Positions 12,501 to 27,500 of a DNA stretch of 64,000 nt are shown in pieces. Both the position numbers and the translations under genes were made by a program. The stretch is from Auanema rhodensis (lineage: Eukaryota; Nematoda; Chromadorea; Rhabditida; Rhabditidae): NCBI GenBank assembly GCA_964057225.1, contig OZ059894.1:7636131-7700130 (forward strand), read 5' to 3'. The notes under the pieces were generated by a model that did no database searches, was not told the origin of the DNA, and saw only the letters and a program-made list of their open reading frames with translations. The number at the start of each line of letters is the position of its first letter. Position 1 is the stretch's first letter.

Positions 12501-15500
12501 ATCAGATTATCAAACTGAAAACAAAAGATCTTAGACAAGCTGTAGAAGCAATTGGTCTGATGAAGGAAATATGAAAAAATAATACTTTTTATCAGATTTA
12601 TAAACATTAAAGAGAAAGAATCAAATATTTTCTAAAAATAATCATCGGTAATCGAATAAGATAGAGAGAATAAGTTGATATTGAGAGAATATTTTGATTG
12701 CATATTTGAAGGAATCATTGAATGATTACATAATAGTATGAAGATTGCAAGGCTATTTCAATAAGTTTGCTACTAGAAGAGTGCTGAATGATGTCAATTT
12801 ACCAGCATTTTCAAAGGCTTCTCCGGGATAAGATGGGAAAAAACCTAGCTGCTAAGGATTATTGGATATAAAATATTATTATTAGAATAGATGAAATGTT
12901 AAAAATGGCCAGTAGGCTGGTTGAACAAAAAGCTGCAGGTATGAAGAGAAGACTTAAATAGCATAAGTTGCGCGAGAAATGTATAATAAACGGAAAAAGA
13001 TTTTCATCAAATTTGGCGGAAAAGAAGAGCATATAGACCAGCAGGGGCCAGATAATCGTGCAATGAAAAGAGCAAATCTATAGAAAAACGGATTAGCATC
13101 ACCTACTATGGCTGATTGAAATATGAGGTACAGTTCAAAGAAAACTTTTCTTTTTTTATAAAGGTAATGAAAATAGATTTGTTTCCGTTTTGTTGTTGTA
13201 AATATAGCACTGAGTGAACGGATTGAATCACAGAGATTAGAAACACAAACATAGTTTTGGAAGGTTGCAAACAGTTACAAATAGTTGAGAAAAATTCTGA
13301 AGAGCAGAGAATAATGAAATATTTAGTAACAGAATGTCATAAAGAATTAATGATATAGAAATTTAGTAGAATTGTAAGAATATGAAGTGGGTAATCAGAT
13401 AGGAGAAGCTCAAAATATTTTCTAAACGGTATCTTTAAAAAAAATAATATTTAAGTTGAACAAGGGAGATATAATGAGAAGAATAAGAATCACCTTCGCA
13501 TTCTAACATACATAGATGTGTGTATCAATACCTAGGCATTACACTCAGGATAAGAAGGCTTTATAACCATGCTTTTTAATGCTTCTAGCATGACTATTTG
13601 GTTAAGACGATATTCCTAAAGACTATGGATGCTTTAGAAAGGACATCTAGAGGACATTTGTCATGCGATGAACCGGTTTTTCACTGGACATATCTGTTCA
13701 GTGGCAAAATTTTGGTGTTACAATGAGAGCAATAATTTGAATTAAAAAGACTAAAATAAAAAGAAACAGAAAATAAGAATATGTAAAAAGATCTTAACAG
13801 CTGAAAGAATAGACAGTAAATAGGAATTTGAAGAATAGTTCAATGAAAAACTTATTTTCAGCTCATTCATGTAGGAAACTGATAAAGAGCTTGCTGCTGC
13901 AGACTTGCAGCAGGTTGTTTGCTAACTCAATGATAAGAAAAACATTTTATATGAGGCAGAAAAAAAAGCAAAGAAGAAAACGAAAGAAAGGAAATAAGAA
14001 TAACTAAAATGAGAGAAACAACTTAATTTTTATTTGAATGGTCTTGATCAAAGCGATAGACTGGATGAATTATCTCAAGTACTTTTCTCCGTCGATGAAA
14101 CAAAATAACACAATAACTCAAACCATATAGTAAAACAATAAAGATGAAATAATTCTTCAGACGAACGAGAAATGAAAATTAGTTGGTTAGTGCTGGCGAA
14201 ATAGATGACTCACAGCAGTTCACAGTTATGGATACCGCAAGTTTAGATTTTATACGAACAAATACTGCAGTAAGGCAAAGCATGGCAGAGTATTTTAAAC
14301 TTGGAAATGTTTTTGAAACTATTACAACATTGAAATTTTTTTTTAGCGAAATATATATAATTTTTTTTTCCAAAAAGCAGCTGTTGCAAAAGTTCAAATG
14401 TTCTGAATGTTGGAAATGAAAACTAAAACAACGATTGGTAACGAATGATTGCGAGACGATTATAGAGTTTGCATGCATGCGGACATGGCTTCGCTGCTTT
14501 AACCGTCGGACAATGTGTTGAAAGAGAGGAAGGGAGGACGAGTGAGGAGGGGTGCAGAATATGTCTGGTTGCTCTGAGAATGCTCTCGCTGAAGTGTTCA
14601 TCATAGCAAACTCACATACACCCATACAACATAGCGACCTCTGGACAACAGCCTATTTTGGATTCAGGCTGTGTTCGCATGCACGATAGAGACATGTGAT
14701 CCAGTGGCAGCCCTCAAAAAAAAGGAAATAGCTTTAAAAGGACAGTCAAAATAGCATTCGAGTTGTGGGGGGTTAGTTTAGCTATTTTGATGATGATGAC
14801 CGAAGACGAAAAAAGACGGATGAGATATCAATGAATAGAGAAACGGAATATGCTGATATTGGTGGAAGAACATGACGATTGTGCTGAAGATCAGAATGGA
14901 TTTTTTGTTTCGAACACTTCGATGCAACCTCTTTGGTGCCTGTTGGCTGTTTGCTTCATCATGTCTAGATGTCTGTGTGTAACAGTTTCGGAGACGCGAT
15001 GATGCCCAGAGAGGGAGAGCGATCAACAGAGAATGACAGAAAACGAGGTAGATAGAAGAGAGGCAAGAGTGTGATAGCAAAAACCGTTGTTGGTCAGACA
15101 GGCTGAAGATCTACTGCCTGACTCAAATCGCTTTCCCAATATGAAAGCAGACGAAACGGAAGATTCTGTTTGAGTAGCGACTCGTCCGGTTTGTGTTCCG
15201 AATGTTTCACTCGTGATTTCAGGATTCGGGAATAACAGCAATTAGCCAGGAGCAGCTGTTTGAAATTAACAAAAATAGAAATAGTGAGAGAATATTGAGT
15301 AAAATAATATTATAATACATAGTATTAAAACAAAATTTGAAGTTGCTGTTTACAGAAAATACAAAGAATGATTTGTGCCTATTTCAAAACGATTGCAGAA
15401 TTAAGAATAGAGATTAGCATTCAAACCTGTAGGCTCGAAAAGTGTTATGCGATCGAAAGAGAAAACAAGAAGGTACACAGAACAGTGCAACGTGTCAAGA

Positions 15501-18500
15501 GTTTCTTCGGAACTATAAATGCTTTAATATGTGTTCTTTCTGCACTGCTGAGGGTCCCATACATAGAAGTCCATGCCTGCAGCTGAGACAGATATTGATA
15601 AACAGAGATAAAAATATAGAAAAAAGGGAATAAAAGGAGGGAGAAACGAAATTTGTAGGCAGACAGATAGATAGAGAATGATATGCAACCGTTTACAGCG
15701 CTTAGCAAAGTCAAAATGACTGCATGCTCTTCAATGACGTAACCTATATGCGTAAGGGTACACGTGAATAATGGTGTAAACAAGAGCTAGATATGAATGC
15801 TCTTTGAGAAGGGCGATAGAGAATATCAAAAAAATAGAGATAAGAAAGGAGGAATACCTCTTGGAAGCCATCAAAGAAGCTTTTCTCGTTGTAATGTTCG
15901 GATGGGCTCGCTGATAAGAAGACTGTGGCGACGTCGACGTCGTCGTCGAAACTGTTGCACTGCTTGCTGGATTACTTAAACACAACGACGAGTTGTAAGT
16001 TGTCGGCCGGTCATGTATCAGAGAAGTTTTCCTCACAACGTCAACCTGAAACAGTAGAATACAGTGAGTTTGATGTTTTAATATGAATCTTTTTGACTTT
16101 TCTCAAACTATCAATGATTTTTCTGCTTTACAGCTCAGGGACTATGAAAGATGGGTTGTCTAATTTATATTGAAATTGAAAGCTGATTGAGAGAGAAAGA
16201 GAGACTTTGTCAAAGAAACTGAAAACAGGATGTCGCTGGTAAGTTTAATAAAGAAGAAAAGTTAGATTGAGGTGGATATTTCTTTTCTTATTGATGGAAG
16301 GCTTCAACCTTCCAGATAAGTGACTACAATTTTCTTCTTTTTTAAATTGTTGTTTTGATATTAAATAACATTATTTAAAAAATAAGTTAAGAAGTATGAT
16401 AATCTTTGAATTTTTCTTTTATTTTTCTATTTTTCAAATTTAATTTCATGTTGTTTAACAACGGGTGTGTGTGTGCATCCTACATACATACATGCATACT
16501 TCAGTCTCTCCCTTCTCTATCTATCCTCCAACACTTAAAATTATATTCTGTTTATGGGTAGTAATGAAACAATAGGAAAAACCATTAATGAAGTTAAAAG
16601 CTTATCATCAATATCTATTCCAGAGAATATTATAAAAACTGAATAATATCAAGATGAACTACATCAAAAGAGGAAACGATATGATAATGACCTTTTAACT
16701 GTTTTATGAATGAAACAAGAGTTTGAAAATTTGAAAGTTTTCTTTTTCATTTTTTTATGTTCAAAACAACAGGTAACATATAGCTTTTATATGCTTTTTT
16801 TTGACAAAACATTGTATATAGTATATATAGATATAAACTATATATATATATATGATAAATTTCTATATTTATTATTATTCTCATAAAAGTTTTGTAGTTT
16901 ATATATGTTTATGAGCTTAAAGTTCGCATAATTAACTGCTTGATTCAAAAAGGAAAAAACTTTTTTCTATATTTTTCCAAATATGTTGTTTGAATACTGG
17001 TAAAAGTAATGAACTTAGAGCTTATATCTGTATGACAACCAGGAAGTAATGTATGGAACATTAGAGAAAAGCCTTTAGAAGCCGAAAGGTCATAGTATAT
17101 CTGATATAAACTCGAGAAATTAATTCGCTAATTATTAATACTGATAAGGTACATATCTACTTATGGTTACAGATTTTATGACAGAAAACAAACCAGGAGC
17201 AATGAACTAAAATGACTTTGCATAGTTTGCTCGATCAAGAATCTCTTTAACCCGGAAGAGCATTGAGGGCAGTTCAGACCGACGTGGGCTTGCAAGAACG
17301 GTTTCTCTAGATCTTATCGTTGAAAATAGCCTATGGCAGATGAAGAGCCTGCAGGCTCTTAGACACAGTGCCTCAAGGCTTTTCTTTCATCTAGTTCCAA
17401 AATAGGCTTTCTCCAACCTCTTTGCACTCCGTTCATACTAGGCAGAAAGAGCAAAACTACTGAGACACATAGCTTCCAGTGTCGGGTTTTTCTCTGAGCG
17501 TCTCGTTTTCAGAGGAAGGCTGTTCAGTTTTGCAACGTGGATGTTTGAAACTGACGGCAAAAAAAGTAAAAAAAGAAATGAAATAGCTGAGAGAGGGAGG
17601 TATAGATAAAATATATACGTGTTAGTGCAAGAGAGCAAAAAAGAAAAACAAAGAGCGAATTGAGAAAAGGAAAAGAAGAATGAATGAGAGCACGAGAGAG
17701 GGAAAGCAGAAGTGTAGAGAAAGAGTAAGGATAAAAGAAATAGAGAAAAAGAGACAAAACGATGAAAAAAAGGGGAAAGGGGAACCAACGGTGTTCGTTG
17801 TCGATCAATAGAAACAATACACAAATAGAGAAGTGCATCAATAGTGTGGTAAGTTAACATACTATGTACTGAACTAAAAGAGAAGAAGAAAAAAGGAAGT
17901 TTTCATAAATATAATTTAAAATTAATTAATTATTATTTAAAAAAGGCAAACAATGTTAGTGCAGTTAAGGGCAAACAGCAACTTGACGTCGAGCGGCGAA
18001 GCTATACATGGTTGAACGTTGTGAACATTCTAATGATTTAGCTGTGAATCTTTAAAACTACTAGAGAATGTGAGATTAACGCTGAATACATAATGGGAAA
18101 AAAATTCATTTCAATTAATTTTGAATTTTCAAACTATATACATATGCTATACATACGTATGTGTATAATATATAATATAGTTATTAAATTAAATTGAAAT
18201 TATATAGAGAAAATCAGTATTGTACATTGAAAATAATTAAAAACACTGATTATTATGTTGATATATAAGGTTATTTAAAAGAAAAAATTAAGAAGGACAT
18301 GATAAAGAAAGGTAAGAAACATTAGTTTTCGTGCATATTTGGAAAATTTTGTTGAGAATAAAGCGAACATTTGACAAATGTCATGCGATGGAACCTGTTT
18401 GTTTCATTTTCCAAACAGATTGTCATAGATTTTAAAATTGTTTCGAAAAAATAGAAAAAGATTATGTCATTTATACATATAATGTATCAAAATGTATGCA

Positions 18501-21500
18501 TATATATATATACATATATATATATGTACATAAAGTATATTGTTAAAGAAATTAAAAGAATTTTGTTCAAACAATATTTCAGAAAAGAAAAAAAAAAGAA
18601 TTGAAAACTAGTGGATTGAAGCTTAAAACATGAAGACGTGAGAAGTAACAGAAGTAATAATGCTCTTCCTTTTACTCTTTGCCTTTTCCTTTTTTTTTGG
18701 ATCAATTGAATGGACCAATGGACAAACGATAAAAAAAAGAAATTACATTGAACATATTCAAATAATGTTTCAAAGAATATTATTAACGGAAGGAGAGCAA
18801 CAAAATTGAGAAAAAATCATTGAATTTCATATGGTTTTTCTCAACTTTTTCTTATTTGAAAGAAGTTTCAGCATTAATTGAAAGCTTACCTCCATCGGCG
18901 AACTGGGTGGATCCATCTTAATCATATGTCTCGTAGTCATTGGAGGTGACAACATCCTGCAAGATTTGATAATAAAAAGACAATTTGATTAAAAAGAAAA
19001 CTGTTTTATGTTATTTATATTTAAAAAAAACACGCTGAGAACATTTGAATGAAAAATATAAATTTCTTATAATTGCAGAACAATAAACTAATTTTATATC
19101 TAAATATTTCACATTAGCTCTGTTAGAAGGCTTATATAGACGGCTATGAGAAATTAATAATTGAAAACTTTGAAACAGCTAATCAACTATCTTTGAAAAA
19201 AAGTTTCCTAGTCAGACATTGAAGGGTCATTACTTTCCCTCGGAATTAAATATGAATGAAAAGACCTATTCATCATTGATATATGTGGCTTCAAGCAACA
19301 AAACTTCATCAAATTGAATGATGTCAAGTTTTAAAAAATGATTAAAATAATTTTTGAGAAGCATGATATTAATATGTGATAGCATAACATCACATATAGC
19401 GTGATTTTTAATCAAAATTATTATTAAAATTGAAACTTGAGTAATATGATTAGTATGATTGAGTTTTAAAACAGAGATTCGAGATCAAAGAAACAAAAAA
19501 CTGCTCTCCTGACTTCACGAGTGTGTCGACTTAAAACCTTTCAATGTTATTAGGATAGGAAAGAGACAATAATGAAATAGAGGGAAACGTATGCGAGAGA
19601 AAATTCGCGGTAAACGAGCAGACATAGGGCGAGCAAAAATGTGTTTTTGCTCTGAACTATAATCGAAGTGGTATGTTTGAACCTTAGAAAATGAAAAAAA
19701 AAGAGAAAATAGGAGCGAGCAAGACATAGAAGTAGATGAAATAGAAGAAGAAAGAGAAGAAGATTTGAAGAAAAAAGAAATCGAACCAATTAGAGCAGCG
19801 CATACATAATTATATTTAATATAATATGTTCATATAACAAGGAATAAATTCGAAACCAACTTTTCTCTCGTTAATACAAATATTCTAATCTTCAAAATTT
19901 CATTTTAAAACGTTCTCTTTGACATATAAGAGACGTTTTAAGAATAATTTATTGAATTGAGCTTCATCAATATCAGTTTATTAGAGATGCAAAAGATAAG
20001 AAATATTTTTTAATTATCTTTTCACTATGAATATTCGGAAGATATTCTATTATTTTCTCCTAATCTATCCGAATTGTACTTCCACATACAACTTGATCAG
20101 ATTTATGGTTTCTCATTGATATTTTAAGAGAAAAACAAAAAGAGCAATGAAGGTGTTTAGTTGCTAAAAAATGTTTTTTTTTTAACTAAAAATTACTAAA
20201 CAATAGAAAATTAATCATTTTATAAAGATTTTCTATCTCGTTTCAGTAAGATATCAATAGGTATCATAGAAATATTGAATTTTATCACAGAAACCAGTTC
20301 CGTTGGGATTACCTAAATAAGTGTCGAGAGTTTTAGATAAAACTAACATCGTTTAACCCATGGATACTTTAAATGCAGAAAAAAATATAACGGAAAATGA
20401 TTTGTCCCTGTTTTTGGAAGAACATTGCGAAAAATGTAAAAATGATGAGCTAATGGAAGGGGACATACAAAAGTTCACATTGAAAATGAGCCAATCATTT
20501 GGGACTGGAAGATTAGCGCCGAATTTAGGTGGAGGATTGAAAGAAGACCATGAAGACGAATTATTTTTTCTTTCTTTATATATAAAAAGAGAGAAAAAGA
20601 GCTTTACTTGAGCTAAATGAGAAATGGAATGAAACGATACTGAATAAGTGAGAAATTGGTGACCATTCGAAGAACTACAAAGTCAGTTTCTACGTTCCTA
20701 AACTGTCTTTCTTTTTGGAAATTTAAAATCATGTATCTCTCTCATTCTCTCACTTTGTATTCTCTGAGAAGTGTTTCGGTCATTGTTTCTCATTCTAATG
20801 GAACTACTATACACAGACACATATTTCCGCAAAAATAAAATTCAGAAAAAAAAGAAAATCAGCTTGTACTATGATGATGATGATGATGATGATTATGTCC
20901 TGCAGACCGAAATTTATGGATTGCAAAGACAAAAATCATCATAATGAACACAGTTGAAGAACCTGTTTTTGAAAATTAAGTTTCATTTTCTGGCTAACGG
21001 AGGATTTTTCTTTTCTTAAATACATTCTATCAGAGTTGATAAGAATAGTGTTCAAACATAGTTCCATCGCATTTCAATTGCAACGAATCAGTCAATCGAA
21101 ATATAAAGAGTTGAGAGAGAAAGGTCCTTGTCAATCTTCTCAGTCATATCAGGGCTGATAGGGCAGTTAGCGAACGATGACGATGAAGAAGACCACGATC
21201 ACTACAACAACCTATCGATGATGCAGTCACATAACATCAATGTTGTTAACATGATCATTTATCTGTGTTAGCCGATAGAACCCAATTCAGAAGATAGTTT
21301 TGGTAATTTAAATTTCAAACTAGCTCATGAACATAGATATAACATCATACTATTATGAATTTATTACTATATTTTCTATACGAAATATAAAAACTTTCAT
21401 CACAAAATTAAATTAAAAACTAAGATTTTTGCAAAAAAAAAATGTTTCGTTTAGGTATATTGTGAATAAATAAAAATTTTCTAGTTAGCATTTATCAAAT

Positions 21501-24500
21501 TTATAGAAAGTCGAAAATATTGACGATTGATGAAGAGAACAGCTTACAGAACATCTTCTTTATCAAAAAAAAAGCAAAAAGTTCGATTTAAACAATAAAA
21601 TTGAAAAAGGGCAATCGCTTGACTTGCAGTAGGAAGAGAAAACTTTTTTCGTCACCTTGTCGGCGGTCACAACCGTAGGTTACCTCTGCACAATGACATT
21701 GGGGGTAGCCCTTTCTTTTCAACCAGCCATCAAAGAGCGAAAAGAAAAAAATGTGGAAAAGATACAACTAAATGTATCAATATTAACCAGTGTCAGCTGT
21801 TAGGATTTTTTGTGTATTGCTCAGCAACATTGAACATCAACGAATGAAGTGCGAAAAATATGTATGCTGGCATGAGTATCAAGCAAGAATGATGTTGAGT
21901 TAGAGGTTCATATAACACATACAATTCAGAGCTTACTAGCAAAAAGTTCAAAGAATGTGCTCAAAAATAAGTGAGAACTAGAATGATGAAATATAATGAG
22001 CTTTAAGAATGGTTTGATCATGATCATGTTGATGCATGCTGTGTTGATAAACTCTAACTGAGAAGATGACAGTAAAATACGAGACTGTTCTATTTGAGTT
22101 TGATCGTGAAAACCAGTTAAAAATGATCAGAAAACATATCATTAAATGTTTATAATCATATAATAGGTATACAGAATAATAATAATAAAAATAATAATAA
22201 TAATAATATAATAATAATAAATGTTACTATATACTATATATCTCATAGCATTCAAGCATAACAGCTTTGAACGAGAATATGAAATCAAACATTCATAATA
22301 AATCTCGTTAAAGCAATTATAAAAACTTTATGATATAAGTTCTTAAATGAATTTGTAACACCTGTTCAATTATAAAAAATAATTTGTTCAATGAACCGAT
22401 GCAACAGCAATGCTAATCATTGCTTTACACGTGGCACACTTGATATGCGTGAAAAATGCCATTTTCATGCGGTTGTGCAAAGTGAGCGGTTGAAGCAGAA
22501 TATTTTTTAAAAAACGGGGAAAAAAAATTTTTTTTTTTTGCTGAACTTCTTGAATATAAAAATACATTCCAGGAGTATTTTTTTCCTTTTTAATTATTTT
22601 TTTTGCAAAAGATATGCGGATAACGTTATTGGAATAACAGAACTAGATAGATATACAGGTCAAACAAACTGACAAGAATGCTTTCAATAGCTTCGTCATA
22701 TTCGTTTTCAGCAAATGAATCCCGTTTCTTACTTTTGCATATAATTGATTTGAACCATTTATGAGAATAGTGATAACACGATGGAAGTGCAATCAGCATT
22801 GGATTTTGATCAATTTTCAATCAGAATTTTAGATCTCTTTGATATCTAGTTCGTAAATTTAGAGATATCGACAATGTACATCTACAAGAGAGAATAGGTT
22901 CTCTCCTTTCTACTTTTCGCCTCTTACATGTTGTCAAGGACAATGCTTCAAAACGGACATCATTGAAGAAAACTTGCCAGCATGCTACATTAGAAAAGTC
23001 GTATATGACATATATCGATAGTGAGTTCCGCCGGAACTTACTATTTTTCATCTTCTTTTCAATAATTGTCAATAATATTCATTAAATAAAGCAAACGTTT
23101 TCATGTAATTTCTATCGAAAATCATTATAAAACTAATTTTGCTGACAGGAAAATCAAGAAAAACGGCCATTTAATATCATTTTATAACATAGAATGTGCC
23201 TGATTTAATATTATATGAAATATACTAACTAATCTTCATCTGATAAGAAGAAGTTTGGCATATAAACAAGATGACGATTATAATATTGAATAGAATTTGT
23301 ATATACGGCATATGCCAACCAAATCATAATTTAAAACAAACAAACTTTTCGTTAAATAGTTGGAAACGTTTTACTAAATTGCATAATTTTTCTGTTCCAA
23401 TATTAAAACGAGAGATAATATCGCAACTAGTAGTATGACATCACATAACATTTACCAAAAAAAAAAAAGAATTTTTTTGATATTAATGAATGAATTTTGA
23501 AAATTGTCCAGATAGGGGAATAATGATGGTCCGCAAAACAGGTTGAATATTTTGATGACCGTTTGATTGCCAATGTTAGTGTTAATATGGTTGAACAACT
23601 CATATGGCACATGGAATGAAGAGTAAAAAAAAGAAAAAAAGAAAGAAGAGAAAAGATAGTAAAACAGGAAGAAAATTACATGTAAAGTTAGATAGATAGA
23701 TAGAAGAATAGATACGTAGAGTGAGAGAGAATTGGAGAAAGAGGAGAGACAGAAAGATATGCAGAGATAACAAAAGAGATAGATAGAGTTAACTCAAAAG
23801 TGAAAAATAGAGAGTTGTCGGGATTTTTTAACTAAAATACAGACAGGGGGTAAGTTGGAAAGAGAATTTTCGACTGTTGTTTCTGCTATTTGAACAGAGA
23901 ACAACACAAAAATGTCCTTTTCCCCGTGCTCTCGTCGTTATTCGTCTTTTCATCTCTTCCGTACTCTCTCAATTGTCCAATCTGTTTCATCTCCTCTCAT
24001 TTTGATTGTCTCGTCTTTTTTTCAACAAAATAAGTTTGTTTATATGGGAGAGAGGGTGGGCAAAGTAGTTGGATCACGTGTTCACGTGATTGAATTAGTT
24101 TATATAAGAATGTATTGCCATATAAGACGACTAAAAGAAGCGTAACAACAGTTAGAGAAGGTTTCAGATTGAATTGCTAGACGTCGACGAGGAAACGACT
24201 TACAAGACCAATAACCTTATCCCTCTCTTCGTGCTCTATTTCTCTGTTTTTCATTTCTCTCCATTTCAGACACATATTTCCGAAGACCAACGAGCAAGAT
24301 CAGCATATGGATTCCAGCATAGATATGAAGACAAGGAAAAAACAGAAGATGATATGAAAATATAACGGATAAATGTTTTTTTATATGAAAAAGATAATAA
24401 ATGATTGGAAATAGCTACAAAATATGCTAAGATAATGATCACACCATCTGATATACACGTGGTTTCGTGGGAATTTTTTCGGACTTTAAGGTATGGGTGG

Positions 24501-27500
24501 GAGTTTTAACTAAACTAAATGGAAGCTGCATTCATGAATAAGATTATAAGCATGTTTGACGGAAAAATAGAAAAAGCAAAGGATTGAAGAAAGTGTGATG
24601 TTGAAGCTGCTGCAAGCGAGCAGCCTAACGCTAGGTCGTCGCCGGAAACTGATAGAGAGGGTGAAAGAGAAAAAAAGAGAATTAGAGAACAACTGAGTAA
24701 TGGAGAAACAGAGACGTTAAGAAGCTGAGTTGAAGATTGAGCACGAAAAAGAGAGAGAAACAGAAAATGAGAAGAGACATTCAAGAGAGTGATGGAGTTG
24801 GTTGGCAGGCTTCTTGCCAGCAGTCATGTCTCCGTCTTCGGTCGATAAGAAATAACGCAGAGGTTGAGCAGAGAGGCTAAAAGCAAGAGTGCGAAAAGAA
24901 TTGACACAGGATAGAAGGGCGATGAAAGAAATCTTGCGAAAGAAAAGTGTTTGATGAAACAAGAGTATAGAGAAAGCGAAGTTGAGGAGACAAGTGACGA
25001 TAAGGTGAGTTTATGAGGTTAGAAAGAGCAAAAAACATGCACTTTTGCAAAATCACATCATATAGCATAGACATGTGCAGAAATAGAGAAACTATCGTAA
25101 AGGCGGAAGATGCAAGAAGAATGATATCAAACACGGCTGAAAACATAGAGGAAGAAGGAGAGTGGGAGAGAATAAGAAAGAAGAGAAGCTAGATATGCAG
25201 AAAGAATGCTAAGAGATTAGATGTGTTGCAGAAAAAAAACCACAAAATTAACATTTCGCATCATTGATGGAAAACTATGATCACCAAGTGAATTTCGATA
25301 ATCCTCTGGCTTTCCATCTGTATGAAACTAAACATTGAAAGCATTCTACATGCCATAAAAGAAAAAAATGTATCAATTTTTTTTGTAAATTAGAATGAAG
25401 AAAAAAAATTTGGAAATGAATGAATCTTGACTGAAACTTGACTTGAATTCTGTGGTTCAGGATTCAGACATGGAGTTCATGTGAATTTCCCATAAGAAGA
25501 TTCAACATTGAAAAATCAAAATGTGAGAATGTACTGCTTGTAGATTCTGATCTAAGAAAAGTGGCAAAATGGATGGTGAAACACGAAGCAGGAAAAACTA
25601 GAGAATATGCGGTAAACTAACAAAAATGCATATGTCTCATTTCTTACTATAGCTGCCGTTTTTAAGGATTAAATATAGAAGTAAATGACAATTTGAGTGT
25701 GTCGTAATGTGTTTTTTCAAGGCTGAAAGGTTTCAATGATTAACAGAAATAGGTTGTTGGTTCATAAAATAACAAATACAAAATGTAATTAAAGCATCAA
25801 CTTCTTAAGATAAACGACAAAGTCGGACGTAAAACATATCCATCTCGAATTTATGATTTTTTTGAGCTTTTTTCTTCAATTCAAAATTGAAAAGTACAAA
25901 TTATAAAGAATAAAATACATTTATATGTAAACAATTTTCTTCTCTTGAGGAAAAAAAATCAAATTTGTCTGTATCACATCATCAACATGTGATTATTAAT
26001 CTCTGGTAAGAGAAGCATGCGACTTCAAATATTTCAAAGTTTGGGATCTGCTGACAGAGCACATGTACAGACATCATAACAAAGACATTAGCTATGTCAA
26101 GTTGTTTCAGAATCTGCCTTTTTCACATCTCAAACAACCGAATAGAGAATTAGAAACATTCAAAAAATTGCATAGCAATCATGGATAACAGCGCTCATGT
26201 TTAGATTTTTTTGTTTTTTTTTTGGTTGAAAGAAACTTACGGCTCGGCTAGTGAAGTTTTCCTCCGTTCCAAAGATGGTGATGGGATTGGATGATGATTT
26301 GGATAAGCTACTGGTGGTGTTTGAGGCTCAGGCATCGACAATTTTCGATGAGAATTCTGTTGAGAAAAAAAAACAAATAAAAAAAAACCTTTTATTTTTA
26401 ATGAGTAATTAAGGCTTTTACTTAGTTATTCTATTCAATTAATTAGTCTTATTGACAAATTATTTTAAAGACGAAAACCATTTATAAATGAAGAATTGAA
26501 TTGAAATGAGATGAACAAAAACAGATTGTTTCTGACTACAAAAAAAATTGGTGCTCAAGCTAATTTTAAAATTTCAAATAAATTTTATTTTAGTTGTAGA
26601 AAGAACATACCAAATTATTTGCTGGCATCCACGGTACTGGCTCTTGAACTGTTTGAAGTGGTGGCGATTTGAATTCAGTTTTGAATTCAGTTTTGAAGTC
26701 AGTTTTGAATTCCGGCTTGAACTCTGGTTTGAATTCCGGTTTGAACTCGGGTTTAAACTCTGGTACTTCGGATATAGATGCCTGCTGCTGAAATGAAAAA
26801 TTATAAAATGTATCTGCTTAAGATGACGTTGAGTTTTGATTAATTTGGACAGCTCCGTACAATTAGAAAACAATGAAGTTACGTGAAGAAAATGTATTGA
26901 GCAGCCTCATTCAATTTCAAACGTTTGAATTTCAATCATAATTAAAATTTTAAGTTAGATTCATATACTACATATGTACATTTGTATATTCATAAGAGAA
27001 ACAAGGCATAGCTAATTGAATGTTTTTTTAAAAATTTAAGACATGAAATATTTAAAAATGTGTGAATGAAATTTGAAAAATGAATCAAAACAAATGTTTT
27101 CAAGGTTTCTGAGAGAGAAAGAAAAAAATAGTGGAAAAGAGAAAAAGAAAAAGAGGGTTGACAATCATAATGCACATGTGCTCTGTGTATTACTTCTGTT
27201 ACATGCACAGAGACATACATATATGTATGTACATGCATACATCACACATACATACAAACATTCATTTTCGATTTTCTCAGATAAATTAAACCATTTAGCT
27301 TATAATTTGGCAAATATGCTCTATTCGGTTTGTCTTTGTGAATAAAGTTTTATTTGAAAATATTGAACTAATTATCGGTTGCTTTAAGTAGAATTGAAAT
27401 ATTCAATCACACGTTAACTATATAAGAAATAATGTTTTGAGTCCTATAGAGAGTGAAATAGATGATGACTCTATCAGATTGATAATTGTTATCTGATTCA

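Larger units (their letters stand above)
18957..26240 (-). other. Largest intron (7.3 kb) of the corepressor gene
   Basis: The exons on either side join in phase (2 nt plus 1 nt). Inside are simple repeats (GAT at 20871-20893, AAT at 22175-22220), purine tracts (23619-23780, 24640-24790 and 25140-25200), and paired CACGTG motifs at 24075-24088. A G+C-richer island lies at 21640-21730. A small ORF with an HxxCxxC motif is on the minus strand at 22388-22468. No additional exon of the host gene fits the phase. Confidence 0.6.

Noticed and set aside
13659-18400. Shared 12-mer TGTCATGCGATG at 13659-13670 and 18379-18390, followed by similar AACC-GTTT
   Set aside because: Many 12-mer pairs are expected by chance in 64 kb. 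The similarity does not extend far enough to call a repeat family.
21640-21730. G+C-rich island with a minus-strand donor (gcagag|gtaacc), a possible exon of the corepressor gene
   Set aside because: The implied 31-nt exon would break the frame between exons that already join in phase.
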